Shown here piece by piece: positions 24,736-32,248 of a DNA stretch of 64,000 nt. Location of the stretch: assembly GCF_004078635.1 (NCBI RefSeq), contig NZ_RZNB01000004.1, positions 298,069 through 362,068 on the forward strand, given 5' to 3'. Within the stretch, counting starts at the first letter, position 1; each line of letters opens with the position of its first letter. The position numbers and the translations under genes were made by a program. This DNA comes from Labedella phragmitis (lineage in GTDB: Bacteria > Actinomycetota > Actinomycetes > Actinomycetales > Microbacteriaceae). Below the pieces are notes generated by a model that was not told where the DNA came from, searched no databases, and saw only the letters and a list, made by a program, of their open reading frames with translations.

Positions 24736-24781
24736 TCATATGCCGAGTTATCCCCTGTGTCTACTTCTCGGCTTGACCTTT
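24727..24781. repeat. interrupted inverted repeat spanning the divergent -35 elements
   Basis: AAAGGTCAA (24727-24735) is the exact reverse of TTGACCTTT (24773-24781), and inside them GCCGAG (24742-24747) matches CTCGGC (24767-24772). The two TTGACC -35 boxes point away from each other on opposite strands. This may bind one regulator or simply reflect two similar promoters. Confidence 0.6.
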
Positions 24782-24802
24782 TCGGCGAGTCTCCTGTATA
24801 AA
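24773..24802 (+). promoter_or_regulatory. strong rightward housekeeping-type promoter
   Basis: TTGACC, 18 bases, then TATAAA: the best consensus match in the window. It lies about 90 bases before the SpeE-like gene at 24894. A second -10-like hexamer, TAGTTT at 24882-24887, is six bases before that ATG. Confidence 0.65.
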
Positions 24803-24893
24803 CGCGAGCCGCTCCGATCTATTCCCCCTCGGGAGCCCGTCCCGCGGGCCGGTCCGTGAGCCCGTCGCGCCGCCGTCGCGGTAGTTTCGACGC

Positions 24894-25754
24894 ATGGATC
24901 ATCCCCACATCCGGCTCGAGGGCAGCGGCTTCCAGGCCGTCATCGAGCCCGACCGCTTCGTGCCGGGGAGCTTCCAGCTCGTCGTCGACGGGACGCCGCA
25001 ATCGCACGTCAACCTCGAGGACCCCACGGATCTGAGCTTCGAGTACGTGCGCCGCATCGGTCACGTCGTCGACCTCGCCGCCGAACCGGGCGCCCCCGTC
25101 ACGGCCGTGCATCTCGGCGCCGGAGCGCTCACGCTGCCCCGCTACGTCGAGGCGACGCGCCCCGGCAGCCGGCAGCAGGTCGTCGAGATCGAGCGCGAGC
25201 TCATCGACTTCGTGCGCGAGCACCTGCCGCTGCCGAAGCGCGCGTCGATCCGCGTACGCTACGGCGACGCCCGCGAGGTCGTCGGAAAGCTCCCCGGCGC
25301 CCTCCACGGCGCGTGCGACCTCGTGATCGTCGACATCTTCCAGGGCGCGCGCACGCCGGCCCACGTCACGAGCGTCGAGTTCTACCGGGAGGTCGCGCGG
25401 CTCCTCTCGCCGACGGGGCTGCTCGCCGTCAACGTCGCCGACGGGCCGGGCCTCGCGTTCGCCCGCAGCCAGGTGTCCACCCTCGCCGCGGCGCTCGACC
25501 ACGTCGCGGTGATCGCGGAGGCGCAGATCATCAAGGGCCGGCGCTTCGGCAACCTCGTTCTCGTCGGGTCCCCGTCGGAGCTCCCGTTCGATTTCCTCCC
25601 CCGGCTCCTCGCCGGCGGACCACATCCGGCCAAGGCACTCGTCGGCGCGGAGCTCCGCCAGTTCACGGCGGGGGCGCCCATCGCCACGGACGCCACGGCG
25701 ACGGGTTCACCGCCGCCCTCGAAATCCGTGTTCCAGATCAAGCCGGGTCGCTGA
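24894..25754 (+). CDS. spermidine synthase-like (SpeE-fold) protein
   Basis: A 286-residue Rossmann-fold protein of the spermidine synthase/methyltransferase superfamily. The nucleotide-binding loop is HLGAGALTLPRY (about 76-87), followed by the acidic VVEIER strand end and a later DLVIVDIF acidic motif. Many actinobacterial members are not true aminopropyltransferases and their substrates are unknown. It is transcribed away from rpoB. Start choice is supported by a -10 hexamer six bases upstream (leaderless form) and the lack of a ribosome site. Polyamine synthesis is possible but unproven. Confidence 0.7.
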   Translation: MDHPHIRLEGSGFQAVIEPDRFVPGSFQLVVDGTPQSHVNLEDPTDLSFEYVRRIGHVVDLAAEPGAPVTAVHLGAGALTLPRYVEATRPGSRQQVVEIERELIDFVREHLPLPKRASIRVRYGDAREVVGKLPGALHGACDLVIVDIFQGARTPAHVTSVEFYREVARLLSPTGLLAVNVADGPGLAFARSQVSTLAAALDHVAVIAEAQIIKGRRFGNLVLVGSPSELPFDFLPRLLAGGPHPAKALVGAELRQFTAGAPIATDATATGSPPPSKSVFQIKPGR

Positions 25755-25851
25755 CGGGACTCTGCACCTCGCCCCCCGGCATCGAGCGCATCCCGCGACA
25801 GGCGGGGGCACCTCGCCGGGCGAGCGCCGTGCCGCGCCTACAGTTGGTCCG

Positions 25852-26376
25852 GTGACGAACAGCATCATCCTCGGTTATGACGCGGCCAGTCTCCGCGAGA
25901 AGGTCGACCTCAAGGCCGTCGGCGAGCGCCTCGACGAGCTCGGCGAGCTCCGGAGCCTCACGGCCCTGTGCGAGAAGGCGTGGCTGTTGAAGGTCGCCGG
26001 CCAGCTCGACGAGGCGCTCGAGATCGCGAACGAAGCCGTGCGACTCGCCCGCTTCACGGGAGACCGCAAGGAGCTCATCCGCCCGCGTCTGCTGCGTGCA
26101 CAGGTTCTGCAGTTCCGCGGGGCGTACGACGACGCCATCCACGAGCTCAACGCGTGCGCCGACGAGGCACACACGCACGAGTGGACGCTGTACGAGGCGT
26201 TCAGCCTGCAGCACCGCGGCAAGGTCTACTTCGACATGAGGCGCTTCGAGGAGGCCCTCGAGGACTTCCGTGCCGCGGCGGAACTCCGTCGGCAGCTCGG
26301 GGCGCCGGACGAGCAGATCGAGTCGTCCCTCATCGCGATCGCCGTCACGGAGTCGTTCCTCGCCGACGCGAGTTGA
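25852..26376 (+). CDS. TPR-like helical repeat protein, function unknown
   Basis: A 174-residue soluble helical protein. From about residue 40 to 160 it holds three or four TPR-like helix pairs with the usual small and aromatic residues (AWLLKVAGQLDEALEIA, LRAQVLQFRGAYDDAI, GKVYFDMRRFEEALEDF). TPRs mediate protein contacts; no partner is evident. The GTG start at 25852 has TACAGT seven bases upstream and no ribosome site, consistent with a leaderless mRNA. Confidence 0.7.
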   Translation: MTNSIILGYDAASLREKVDLKAVGERLDELGELRSLTALCEKAWLLKVAGQLDEALEIANEAVRLARFTGDRKELIRPRLLRAQVLQFRGAYDDAIHELNACADEAHTHEWTLYEAFSLQHRGKVYFDMRRFEEALEDFRAAAELRRQLGAPDEQIESSLIAIAVTESFLADAS

Positions 26377-26464
26377 TCACGCCCGTCATGAGGTTGCGCA
26401 TGACGAGCGGCGCGTCCCGTCCGGTTCGGTCCGGAATGTCGGTCGCGCGTTATAACGTGAGTCC

Positions 26465-26962
26465 ATGGCAGATCTCGCTCGAGTGAGGGTCTGGGCCGAC
26501 GCGCTCATCGCACTCCACCTCGACCCGGCGGTCTGGAGCTTCGGCTTCGACAACGCGAAGAAGCGTGCCGGCTTGTGCAATTTCACCGATCACCGCATCA
26601 CCGTGTCGCGGTATCTCGCGGCGCGCTACGACGACGACGAGGTGCACCAGATCCTCCTGCACGAGGTCGCCCACGCGCTCGCGGGAGCGGCCGTCGGCCA
26701 CGGCGCGGAGTGGAAGCGCATCGCGGAGGACATCGGCTACGCGGGCGCCCGCTTGCACTCGGGTCAGACGGCGGACGAGCTCGCGCCGTGGGTCGGCTCC
26801 TGCCCCAACGGGCACACCGTCTACCGGCACAGACGCCCGAGCCGTCGCAGTTCGTGCGCCGTGTGCTCGCGCAGTTTCGATCTGCGCTTCGAGATCCGGT
26901 GGCACCGCCGTGAGATCACGCCGGCCATGCGCCGCAATGCCGCCGCGTCGGTCGCGTCCTAG
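26465..26962 (+). CDS. SprT-like zinc metalloprotease domain protein
   Basis: A 165-residue protein of the SprT-like family. The zinc-binding HEVAHAL motif is at about residues 66-72, and a third ligand probably follows in GHGAEWK. A C-terminal zinc ribbon is visible (CPNGH about 117, CAVCSRSF about 136), as in Spartan/SprT proteins that cut protein-DNA crosslinks in eukaryotes. The bacterial role is unclear. TATAAC lies eight bases before the ATG, again a leaderless arrangement. Confidence 0.8.
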   Translation: MADLARVRVWADALIALHLDPAVWSFGFDNAKKRAGLCNFTDHRITVSRYLAARYDDDEVHQILLHEVAHALAGAAVGHGAEWKRIAEDIGYAGARLHSGQTADELAPWVGSCPNGHTVYRHRRPSRRSSCAVCSRSFDLRFEIRWHRREITPAMRRNAAASVAS

Positions 26963-26977
26963 GCGACGGCGGTTCCC

Positions 26978-27535
26978 GTGCCCGGCGCCGACCGCTCCTC
27001 CGGAGACCCCCTCGACCTCTCGATCGCTCTGCTCCGCGGCGTCAACGTCGGTGGCATCACGGTCAGATCCGCTCCGCTCGCCGCCGCCTTCGAGAGCCTC
27101 GGCTACTCGTCCGTGCGTACCGTGCTCGCAAGCGGAAACGTCGTCTTCGACGGCGGCGATCGTCGCCCGGACGTCGTGAAACGCGACGTGGAGAGGGCGC
27201 TCGAGGACGCCTTCGGCTACGACGCCTGGATCGTGCTCACGACGCAGTCCCGTGTCCGCGCGATCGCGGAGGCGTTTCCGTTCGCGGAGGTCGACGGTCG
27301 ACAGCCCTACGTGGTGTTCGGTTCCGACGAGGCGATCCTCGACGACTTGGCGTCATTCGCCGAGACGGAGACCGATCCGGCGGTCGAACGCATCGTGCGG
27401 GGCGACGGCGTCCTCTACTGGGACCTGCCACGGGGCTCGAGCACGGACACGGCCTTCGCGAAGCGATCGGCGCGCTCCCGCTACCGGTCGAGCACGACGA
27501 CACGGAACCTCCGGACGCTGCGGAAGCTCGTCTGA
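26978..27535 (+). CDS. DUF1697 family protein
   Basis: A 185-residue protein recognised by the DUF1697 hallmark: ALLRGVNVGG near the N-terminus (about 17-26), the VRTVLASGNVVF strand (about 46-57) and a C-terminal TTRNLRTLRKL, the usual TxRNxxTxxKL ending. No biochemical role is established for the family. It lies 15 bases after the SprT-like gene and may be read with it. GTG start. Confidence 0.85.
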   Translation: MPGADRSSGDPLDLSIALLRGVNVGGITVRSAPLAAAFESLGYSSVRTVLASGNVVFDGGDRRPDVVKRDVERALEDAFGYDAWIVLTTQSRVRAIAEAFPFAEVDGRQPYVVFGSDEAILDDLASFAETETDPAVERIVRGDGVLYWDLPRGSSTDTAFAKRSARSRYRSSTTTRNLRTLRKLV

Positions 27536-27541
27536 CGGCGG

Positions 27542-27902
27542 TCAATCGAGGCAGAACTCGTTTCCCACGGGGTCCTGCATCGTGTCGGTGTCGGTGTCGG
27601 TGACGGGGCCCGGTCGCTCGTGATCCACAAGAGCGTCGCCCCCTTCCCGACGAGTCGCTGCGACTCCGCCTCCCGTCGGTCCTCGTCGACCCTCGCGTCG
27701 ACGTGCACGCGGTTCTTCGCCGTCTTCGCTCGGGAACCCGCCGGAAGAACAGCCGCGGCGACTCCCCTTTCGGGTCGCGCTCGGCCGCGATCCTGTCGAG
27801 CGCGAGGTCGGCCCGTTCGCGGATCGTGCGGCGCGCTCCAGAGATCCGGCCGGCGTCCCGCGTGAGGCCGAGCGGTCGATCGCCCGGATCGTCGAGTCCC
27901 AT
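27542..27902 (-). pseudogene. glyoxalase/VOC-like protein, frameshifted remnant
   Basis: Three reading frames each hold one piece of a VOC-family C-terminal half. The first frame gives ESPRLFFRRVPE. A one-base loss near 27729 (GAGC-GAAG where the family expects Pro-Lys) moves to a second frame with KTAKNRVHVDARVDEDRREA and LLWITSDRAP. A second shift near 27605 reaches a third frame, DTMQDPVGNEFCLD, then the stop. The last shift lies beside a GTCGGT repeat. The N-terminal half seen in family members is not recognisable. Coding identity around the shifts is still good, so decay is recent unless these are sequencing errors. Confidence 0.75.
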
Positions 27903-27924
27903 GTGACCGACTATTTTTGGTTTC

Positions 27925-28548
27925 GTGAGAGTCACCTCAAGAGTCGATGTCCCGACGGGCCAGTGGTTCGAGTCCTCCGACGGCGTGAGGTGGTGGTTCG
28001 ACAGCGGATCGCTCGCTCTCGACTTCGCCTACACCGGTGGTCTCGGAGCAGCGGACGGAGACATCGAGCATCCGTGGGAGTTCCTCCGCTCGACGGCGGA
28101 CCTCGACCACTGGATCGGCGAGCGCATGGCGACGTCCCCGTCGACCGACCGCGACATCCTCGACGCGCACGCACTCCGTGGAGCGATCACGAGGCTCGCG
28201 CTCGCCCGGTCCCGCGAGCTTCCGCTCACCGGGAGCGACATCGACCTCGTGAACCTCTACGGCGCGACGCCGGACATCCCGCCGCGACTCGAGGGAGGCT
28301 CGCGCCAGGCCGGCCGGACATCGGCGCGAGCGGCGCAAGCGCTCTCGACGATCGCGCGAGACGCGATCGCTCTCTTCGATCCCGAGTCGAGCGGCCGGAT
28401 CCGCGAGTGCGACGGCCACGACTGTTCGCTCGTCTATCTCGACACCTCGCGCGGCGGAACGCGGCGCTGGTGCTCCATGTCGCGGTGCGGGAATCGGCAC
28501 AAAGTGAGGGCGCACCGGGAACGTCGAGCGGCGGGCGCCCGCGGCTGA
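27925..28548 (+). CDS. CGNR zinc-finger (ABATE domain) protein
   Basis: A 207-residue protein with an N-terminal ABATE-type helical domain and a C-terminal CGNR zinc finger (about 159-190): RECDGHDCS, then RRWCSMSRCGNRHKVRAHR. Four cysteines bind zinc, and the finger is thought to bind DNA; members are predicted transcription factors, some with stress-linked neighbours. The GTG start at 27925 has TATTTT seven bases upstream and no ribosome site. The remnant of a VOC gene lies just upstream on the other strand. Confidence 0.85.
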   Translation: MRVTSRVDVPTGQWFESSDGVRWWFDSGSLALDFAYTGGLGAADGDIEHPWEFLRSTADLDHWIGERMATSPSTDRDILDAHALRGAITRLALARSRELPLTGSDIDLVNLYGATPDIPPRLEGGSRQAGRTSARAAQALSTIARDAIALFDPESSGRIRECDGHDCSLVYLDTSRGGTRRWCSMSRCGNRHKVRAHRERRAAGARG

Positions 28549-28594
28549 CGGAGGACCGTCACCGCCGGGCGCCCGCGATGCGCGGCTTCCGGAC

Positions 28595-28888
28595 TCAGTC
28601 GCCGACGGAGACCCGCGGGTCGAACGCCACGTAGCCGGCGAAGTCCTTGCCGACCCGGTCGGCGGCACCGTCGTACGGCTCCGGGTAGGACCAGGCGATG
28701 TCGCTCGGTCCTCCCGTGAGCGAGTAGTACTGGCACACGCCCTTCCACGGACACGTGTAGGGGGTGGGACTCTCCTCGAGGCTCGACCAGTCGATCGATG
28801 CCGGCGGGAAGTACCAGTTCCCCTCGATACGGATGAGGTCGTCCTTCTCCGCCGTCGCGATGACGCGGTCTCCGAGTACTGCCTGCAT
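28595..28888 (-). CDS. DUF427 family protein
   Basis: A 97-residue soluble protein with the DUF427 pattern: IRIEGNWYFPP (about 20-30), TPYTCPWKGVCQYYSL (about 42-57), then AWSYPEPYDGA and a VAFDP end. The family is widespread and has no proven function. It is full length. It converges with the CGNR gene and shares its strand with the three genes upstream. Confidence 0.88.
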   Translation of the reverse strand: MQAVLGDRVIATAEKDDLIRIEGNWYFPPASIDWSSLEESPTPYTCPWKGVCQYYSLTGGPSDIAWSYPEPYDGAADRVGKDFAGYVAFDPRVSVGD

Positions 28889-28936
28889 TGTCTCTCCTCG
28901 TCTGACTGTCGGCCGGCGTTCCGGCCACTGTCGACG

Positions 28937-29530
28937 TTACGCCGAGGGGAGGCGCAGCACGACGGTTTCGCTCTCGGCGTCGAGCCGGGCGAGGGCTCGC
29001 AGTTCTTCCGCCGTGACGGTCCCCGACGCCACGAGCTCCTGTCCCGCGACGGACGCCGTGTAGAGGTGCGCGACCGCACCGGACAACCCCGAGAACGCCG
29101 CGCACGCGACAGCGGCCTCGGGAGAGGTGAAGTCGATGCCGAGCGTCGAGAGGGCGTCGATCACGGCGCCGGCCGCGAGGACGTCGGTGGCCGAGAAGAC
29201 CCCGCCGTCCGTCGCCGCGACGACGGAGATGGAGACGCGTCGACCGAGCGCGACCTGGTGCTCCAGGATCCAACGGGCGGTCGCCGCGCGTGAACGGAGC
29301 GTGGCCCCGACCACGGCCGCGCCGGGCGCGACAGCGGCGACGTCGACACCTGCCCCGGAGGTACCGAGCGCGTCGACCCACACGACGACGTCGGCCTGGC
29401 CGATGCGCGCGAGACCGTCGACGCCCACGTCGAAACGGACCTGATACTTGCCCTGCGCCGGCGGCGGGAACACGGGAGGATTCGTCACCACGACATCGTA
29501 TTCGACCGTCGGCTGCCGCTCCGATCGCAC
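28937..29530 (-). CDS. ComB-like (2-phosphosulfolactate phosphatase family) protein
   Basis: A 197-residue protein resembling the ComB/2-phosphosulfolactate phosphatase fold: an early VRFDVGVDG, then DVVVWVDALGTSGA and VVGATLRSRAATARWIL, the region where family members place VDVLRAT-type and GATxR motifs. ComB acts in coenzyme M synthesis in archaea; actinobacterial homologues outside that pathway have no proven reaction. The GTG at 29530 is the first usable start. No coenzyme M genes are nearby, so I do not assign the reaction. Confidence 0.55.
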   Translation of the reverse strand: MRSERQPTVEYDVVVTNPPVFPPPAQGKYQVRFDVGVDGLARIGQADVVVWVDALGTSGAGVDVAAVAPGAAVVGATLRSRAATARWILEHQVALGRRVSISVVAATDGGVFSATDVLAAGAVIDALSTLGIDFTSPEAAVACAAFSGLSGAVAHLYTASVAGQELVASGTVTAEELRALARLDAESETVVLRLPSA

Positions 29531-29577
29531 CGACTCACGTCGTCATCTCACTCATCGCTCGGGACCCGGCGGAACCG

Positions 29578-30036
29578 TCATCGACGTGAGGGATCACGGA
29601 GCCGCTCCCCCGGAGCCACACGCATCGCCTGCTCGATGACCTCGAAGTCGTGGCGGCTCAACTCGAGGAAGCCCTTCTTCAACTGCAGTCCCCAGTCGAA
29701 CGAGTGGCGCGTGAACTCGAGCACGTGGAGGAGGGGACGGATGGGGGCATCGGCGACGTCGAGCCGGTACTCGACCCGGCGACGCCACGGCCGCCACGTG
29801 GAGTCCACACCACCGACGCGATAGAGATCGTCGTCCGCGACGCGACCCACTGCCGTGAACGAGCGCACGGGCACACCCTCGGCGGTGTCCCGTGCGGAGT
29901 AGAAGGCGAGGCCGTCCGACTCCCTCATCCCCTCGAGCCCCTCGCGGCGGCCGAAGGTCAATTGGGCGACGCCGAGGTCGACGACGCGACGCACGTGGTC
30001 GCGCTGCATGACGCCGAGCCAGTACCGGATCGCCAT
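29578..30036 (-). CDS. EVE domain protein
   Basis: A 152-residue PUA-like EVE domain: YWLGVMQRDHVRR at the N-terminus, GLEGMRESDGLAFYSAR (about 33-49) and FTAVGRVADDDLYRV (about 60-74). EVE/YTH-like domains bind modified bases in DNA or RNA, and many sit in restriction or defence contexts, while stand-alone members like this one have no assigned target. It starts nine bases after the membrane protein gene on the same strand, so the two may be co-transcribed. Confidence 0.85.
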   Translation of the reverse strand: MAIRYWLGVMQRDHVRRVVDLGVAQLTFGRREGLEGMRESDGLAFYSARDTAEGVPVRSFTAVGRVADDDLYRVGGVDSTWRPWRRRVEYRLDVADAPIRPLLHVLEFTRHSFDWGLQLKKGFLELSRHDFEVIEQAMRVAPGERLRDPSRR

Positions 30037-30045
30037 CGGCCGGGC

Positions 30046-31233
30046 CTACCGCTCCGCCGGCGGACGGGATCGCAGGACCGCCGCGAGGAACCGTACGAAC
30101 ACCGCGATCCAGCCGAAGAGGATGACGAAGGCGACGAGCTCGAACGCCGTGAGGTTGAAGTAATTGACCTGGAAGTGCAGGAGCGCGGCACCCACGAGCG
30201 CGAGCAGGAAAACGATCGTCACGAGGAAGAACTGCCACGGCAGCCCGCGCAGGAGGAGCGGAGCGGCGATGAGCAGCACCCCGAAGACGATCGTCGTGCC
30301 GCCGGAGAAGACGTTGTGCGCGAGGATGCTCACGTTGATCGGCACGATCCCGATGCCCGCCAGGAAGAGCCCCATCACGACGAAGAGCGTCGAGACGACA
30401 CTCGGGCTCCACCGGAACCGCACCTCGCCTCGCTCATGCAGCAGATGCAGATCGCGGTCGACGTAGAGGGCGAACGTCGTGACGAGCACTCCCGCCACCA
30501 CGAGAGTGACGTTGAAGAGGCTGCTGCCGCGGTCGCCGAAGGTACCGAGGTGACTGAAGTGGTACCGCCACCAGTGCGGATCCGTCGAGATCGACATGCT
30601 CGCGAAGGTTCCGACGGCCATGAACGTCAGCAGCAATTGCGACATCGTGACCGTCGTGAGCGACGAGACCGAGAGGTAGACGGTGTACGTCGCGAGCCCC
30701 GCACTGACGGCGACGGCGACGATCGCCGCGTAGCCGTCGACTTCGAGGTCCCGGAAGCCCGCCTGGATGATGACGAAGGCGCCGAACGTGATCATCGCGG
30801 CGATCGCGACGTGCACGATCGAGACGGCGGTCGCATCGACGACGGACTTCCACGCCGGCAGCGTCAGCCGCCAGCGCTGGCCGGGGTGGGTGCGCGAGCG
30901 CCAGTAGCCTGCGACACTCGCGACGAGTCCGGCGACCGAGACGGCGATGATCGCGGCCGAGCCGACCGACCAACCGCCCCAGATCGGGGTGAGCGAACCG
31001 AGGAAGGCGATCGCGCCGAAAAGCGCACCGACGAGTCCCGCGACGAGGGCTGCGATCGCCGCTTCCGTCTCGATGCGTACCGTCGTCGCGGGAGCGGGAG
31101 CGGGAGCCGCCATCGTCGTCGTGTCACGTGTGCCCGTGCCGTCCGGATCCGCTGGCGACTCGAGCGGGCGATCGCCCTCATGATCGCGCGGGTCGACGAC
31201 CCTTCGCTCGTCGAGTCGCGGATCGTCGGTCAT
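30046..31233 (-). CDS. polytopic membrane protein (DUF998-like), function unknown
   Basis: A 395-residue protein with a disordered N-terminus (about 1-50) and about ten predicted membrane helices. The motif HWWRYHFSHLGTFGD (about 185-199) resembles the conserved loop of DUF998 and related sterol-sensing-like membrane proteins. The ATG at 31233 has GGAGG directly before it and also TACACT at 31240-31245, six bases upstream, so either initiation mode is possible. An ATG 22 codons earlier lacks both. Confidence 0.65.
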   Translation of the reverse strand: MTDDPRLDERRVVDPRDHEGDRPLESPADPDGTGTRDTTTMAAPAPAPATTVRIETEAAIAALVAGLVGALFGAIAFLGSLTPIWGGWSVGSAAIIAVSVAGLVASVAGYWRSRTHPGQRWRLTLPAWKSVVDATAVSIVHVAIAAMITFGAFVIIQAGFRDLEVDGYAAIVAVAVSAGLATYTVYLSVSSLTTVTMSQLLLTFMAVGTFASMSISTDPHWWRYHFSHLGTFGDRGSSLFNVTLVVAGVLVTTFALYVDRDLHLLHERGEVRFRWSPSVVSTLFVVMGLFLAGIGIVPINVSILAHNVFSGGTTIVFGVLLIAAPLLLRGLPWQFFLVTIVFLLALVGAALLHFQVNYFNLTAFELVAFVILFGWIAVFVRFLAAVLRSRPPAER

Positions 31234-31328
31234 GCCTCCAGTGTAGGAAGCGCGGGCCGGACCTTCGCGCGACGGCCCGGCGCTGTCAAGGGCGGCCACC
31301 GTCCGGGCGACTTCGGCATCATGATCGC

Positions 31329-31880
31329 ATGAGGATCCAGCTCAAGACCGTGCTCGATTGCGAACCCGACGTCGCGTGGCGCGCCCTCCGGTCGCCCGCG
31401 GCGCTCCAGGAGATCTACGGGCCCGTGCTCGCGATGAAGCCCGTGGCGGACCTCCCCACCATGTGGCAGGCGACCACGGCGGAGGTCGCCCTCTCGATCG
31501 CGGGCCTCGTGCCGACCGGTCGGCAGCGCATCGACATCTCCTTCGACGACGACCGGGCCGACGGCGTCCGTATCCTCGTGGACGATGGCAAGCCGCTCTC
31601 GGGTCCGCTCGCGCTCCTCGGGTCGTGGCGGCATCGCATGGCGATCGCCCCAGCCCCTCACGACCAGGGGAAGACCCTCTACCGGGACCGACTCGACATC
31701 GGGGGCGCCGCAGCGCCCGCCTTGTGGTTCCCGCTGTGGACGGTGTGGCAGTGGCGCGCGTCACGACTCGCCGAACTCGCTCCGACGTGGGCGTACGACC
31801 CCGAGATCGCCGCGGTCGACGAGGACGGGGGCGAGGAGTTCGCGGCCGGCGACGGTGCCGAGGGCGGGGCGGAGCGCTGA
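31329..31880 (+). CDS. SRPBCC (START-like) fold protein, function unknown
   Basis: A 183-residue protein with the SRPBCC opening, MRIQLKTVLDCEPDVAWRAL, in which a beta strand leads to the W and helix that line the ligand cavity. Later strands (DGVRILVDDG, LYRDRLDIGG) and a long C-terminal helix (TVWQWRASRLAEL) complete the fold. An acidic tail of about 25 residues is disordered. Such proteins bind hydrophobic ligands; no partner gene is evident. Start at 31329 fits the first conserved strand. Confidence 0.7.
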   Translation: MRIQLKTVLDCEPDVAWRALRSPAALQEIYGPVLAMKPVADLPTMWQATTAEVALSIAGLVPTGRQRIDISFDDDRADGVRILVDDGKPLSGPLALLGSWRHRMAIAPAPHDQGKTLYRDRLDIGGAAAPALWFPLWTVWQWRASRLAELAPTWAYDPEIAAVDEDGGEEFAAGDGAEGGAER

Positions 31881-32248
31881 GTCGAGCGGTGCCGCGGTCC
31901 CTGCAGCGCGCCGCTTCGTGGACCGACCACCCGTTTCCGTCGTTCGTCCGCTAGACTGGGTGCAACGGTGAACCCATCGACGGGTTCCCTGCGTCGTCAG
32001 AACGCTCTTCACATCTCTCACCCACTTGCACGCGTCCGGTCCTTTCTCCAGGCGCATCGTGACAGCAGTCGGGGAGCGGTCCACTCGGATCGCGTGGGAT
32101 CTCTGTTGAACCGTGCGCGGTGGAACACCACCCGCACCGTTCCAAACGGCGAACGATCGTGCCATGAGGCACCTTCGCCACCTCAGCACCCACTCCCCCG
32201 GCACAGACCGGAGGGCTCCGGCGTGCGAACGATGCCCGAAAGGCACCA
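31881..32248 (+). promoter_or_regulatory. long leader region of the DEAD-box helicase gene
   Basis: No gene is seen in these 368 bases. TAGACT at 31952-31957 is a good -10 hexamer and would give a leader of about 285 bases. A small hairpin, GAACCC(N6)GGGTTC, lies at 31970-31987, near the predicted RNA 5' end. RNA helicase genes induced by cold often have long structured leaders; that is the likely reading here. Confidence 0.5.

Noticed and set aside
24894..25754. Assigning true spermidine synthase activity
   Set aside because: The fold is clear but substrate residues could not be judged, and no speD or other polyamine gene is in the window.
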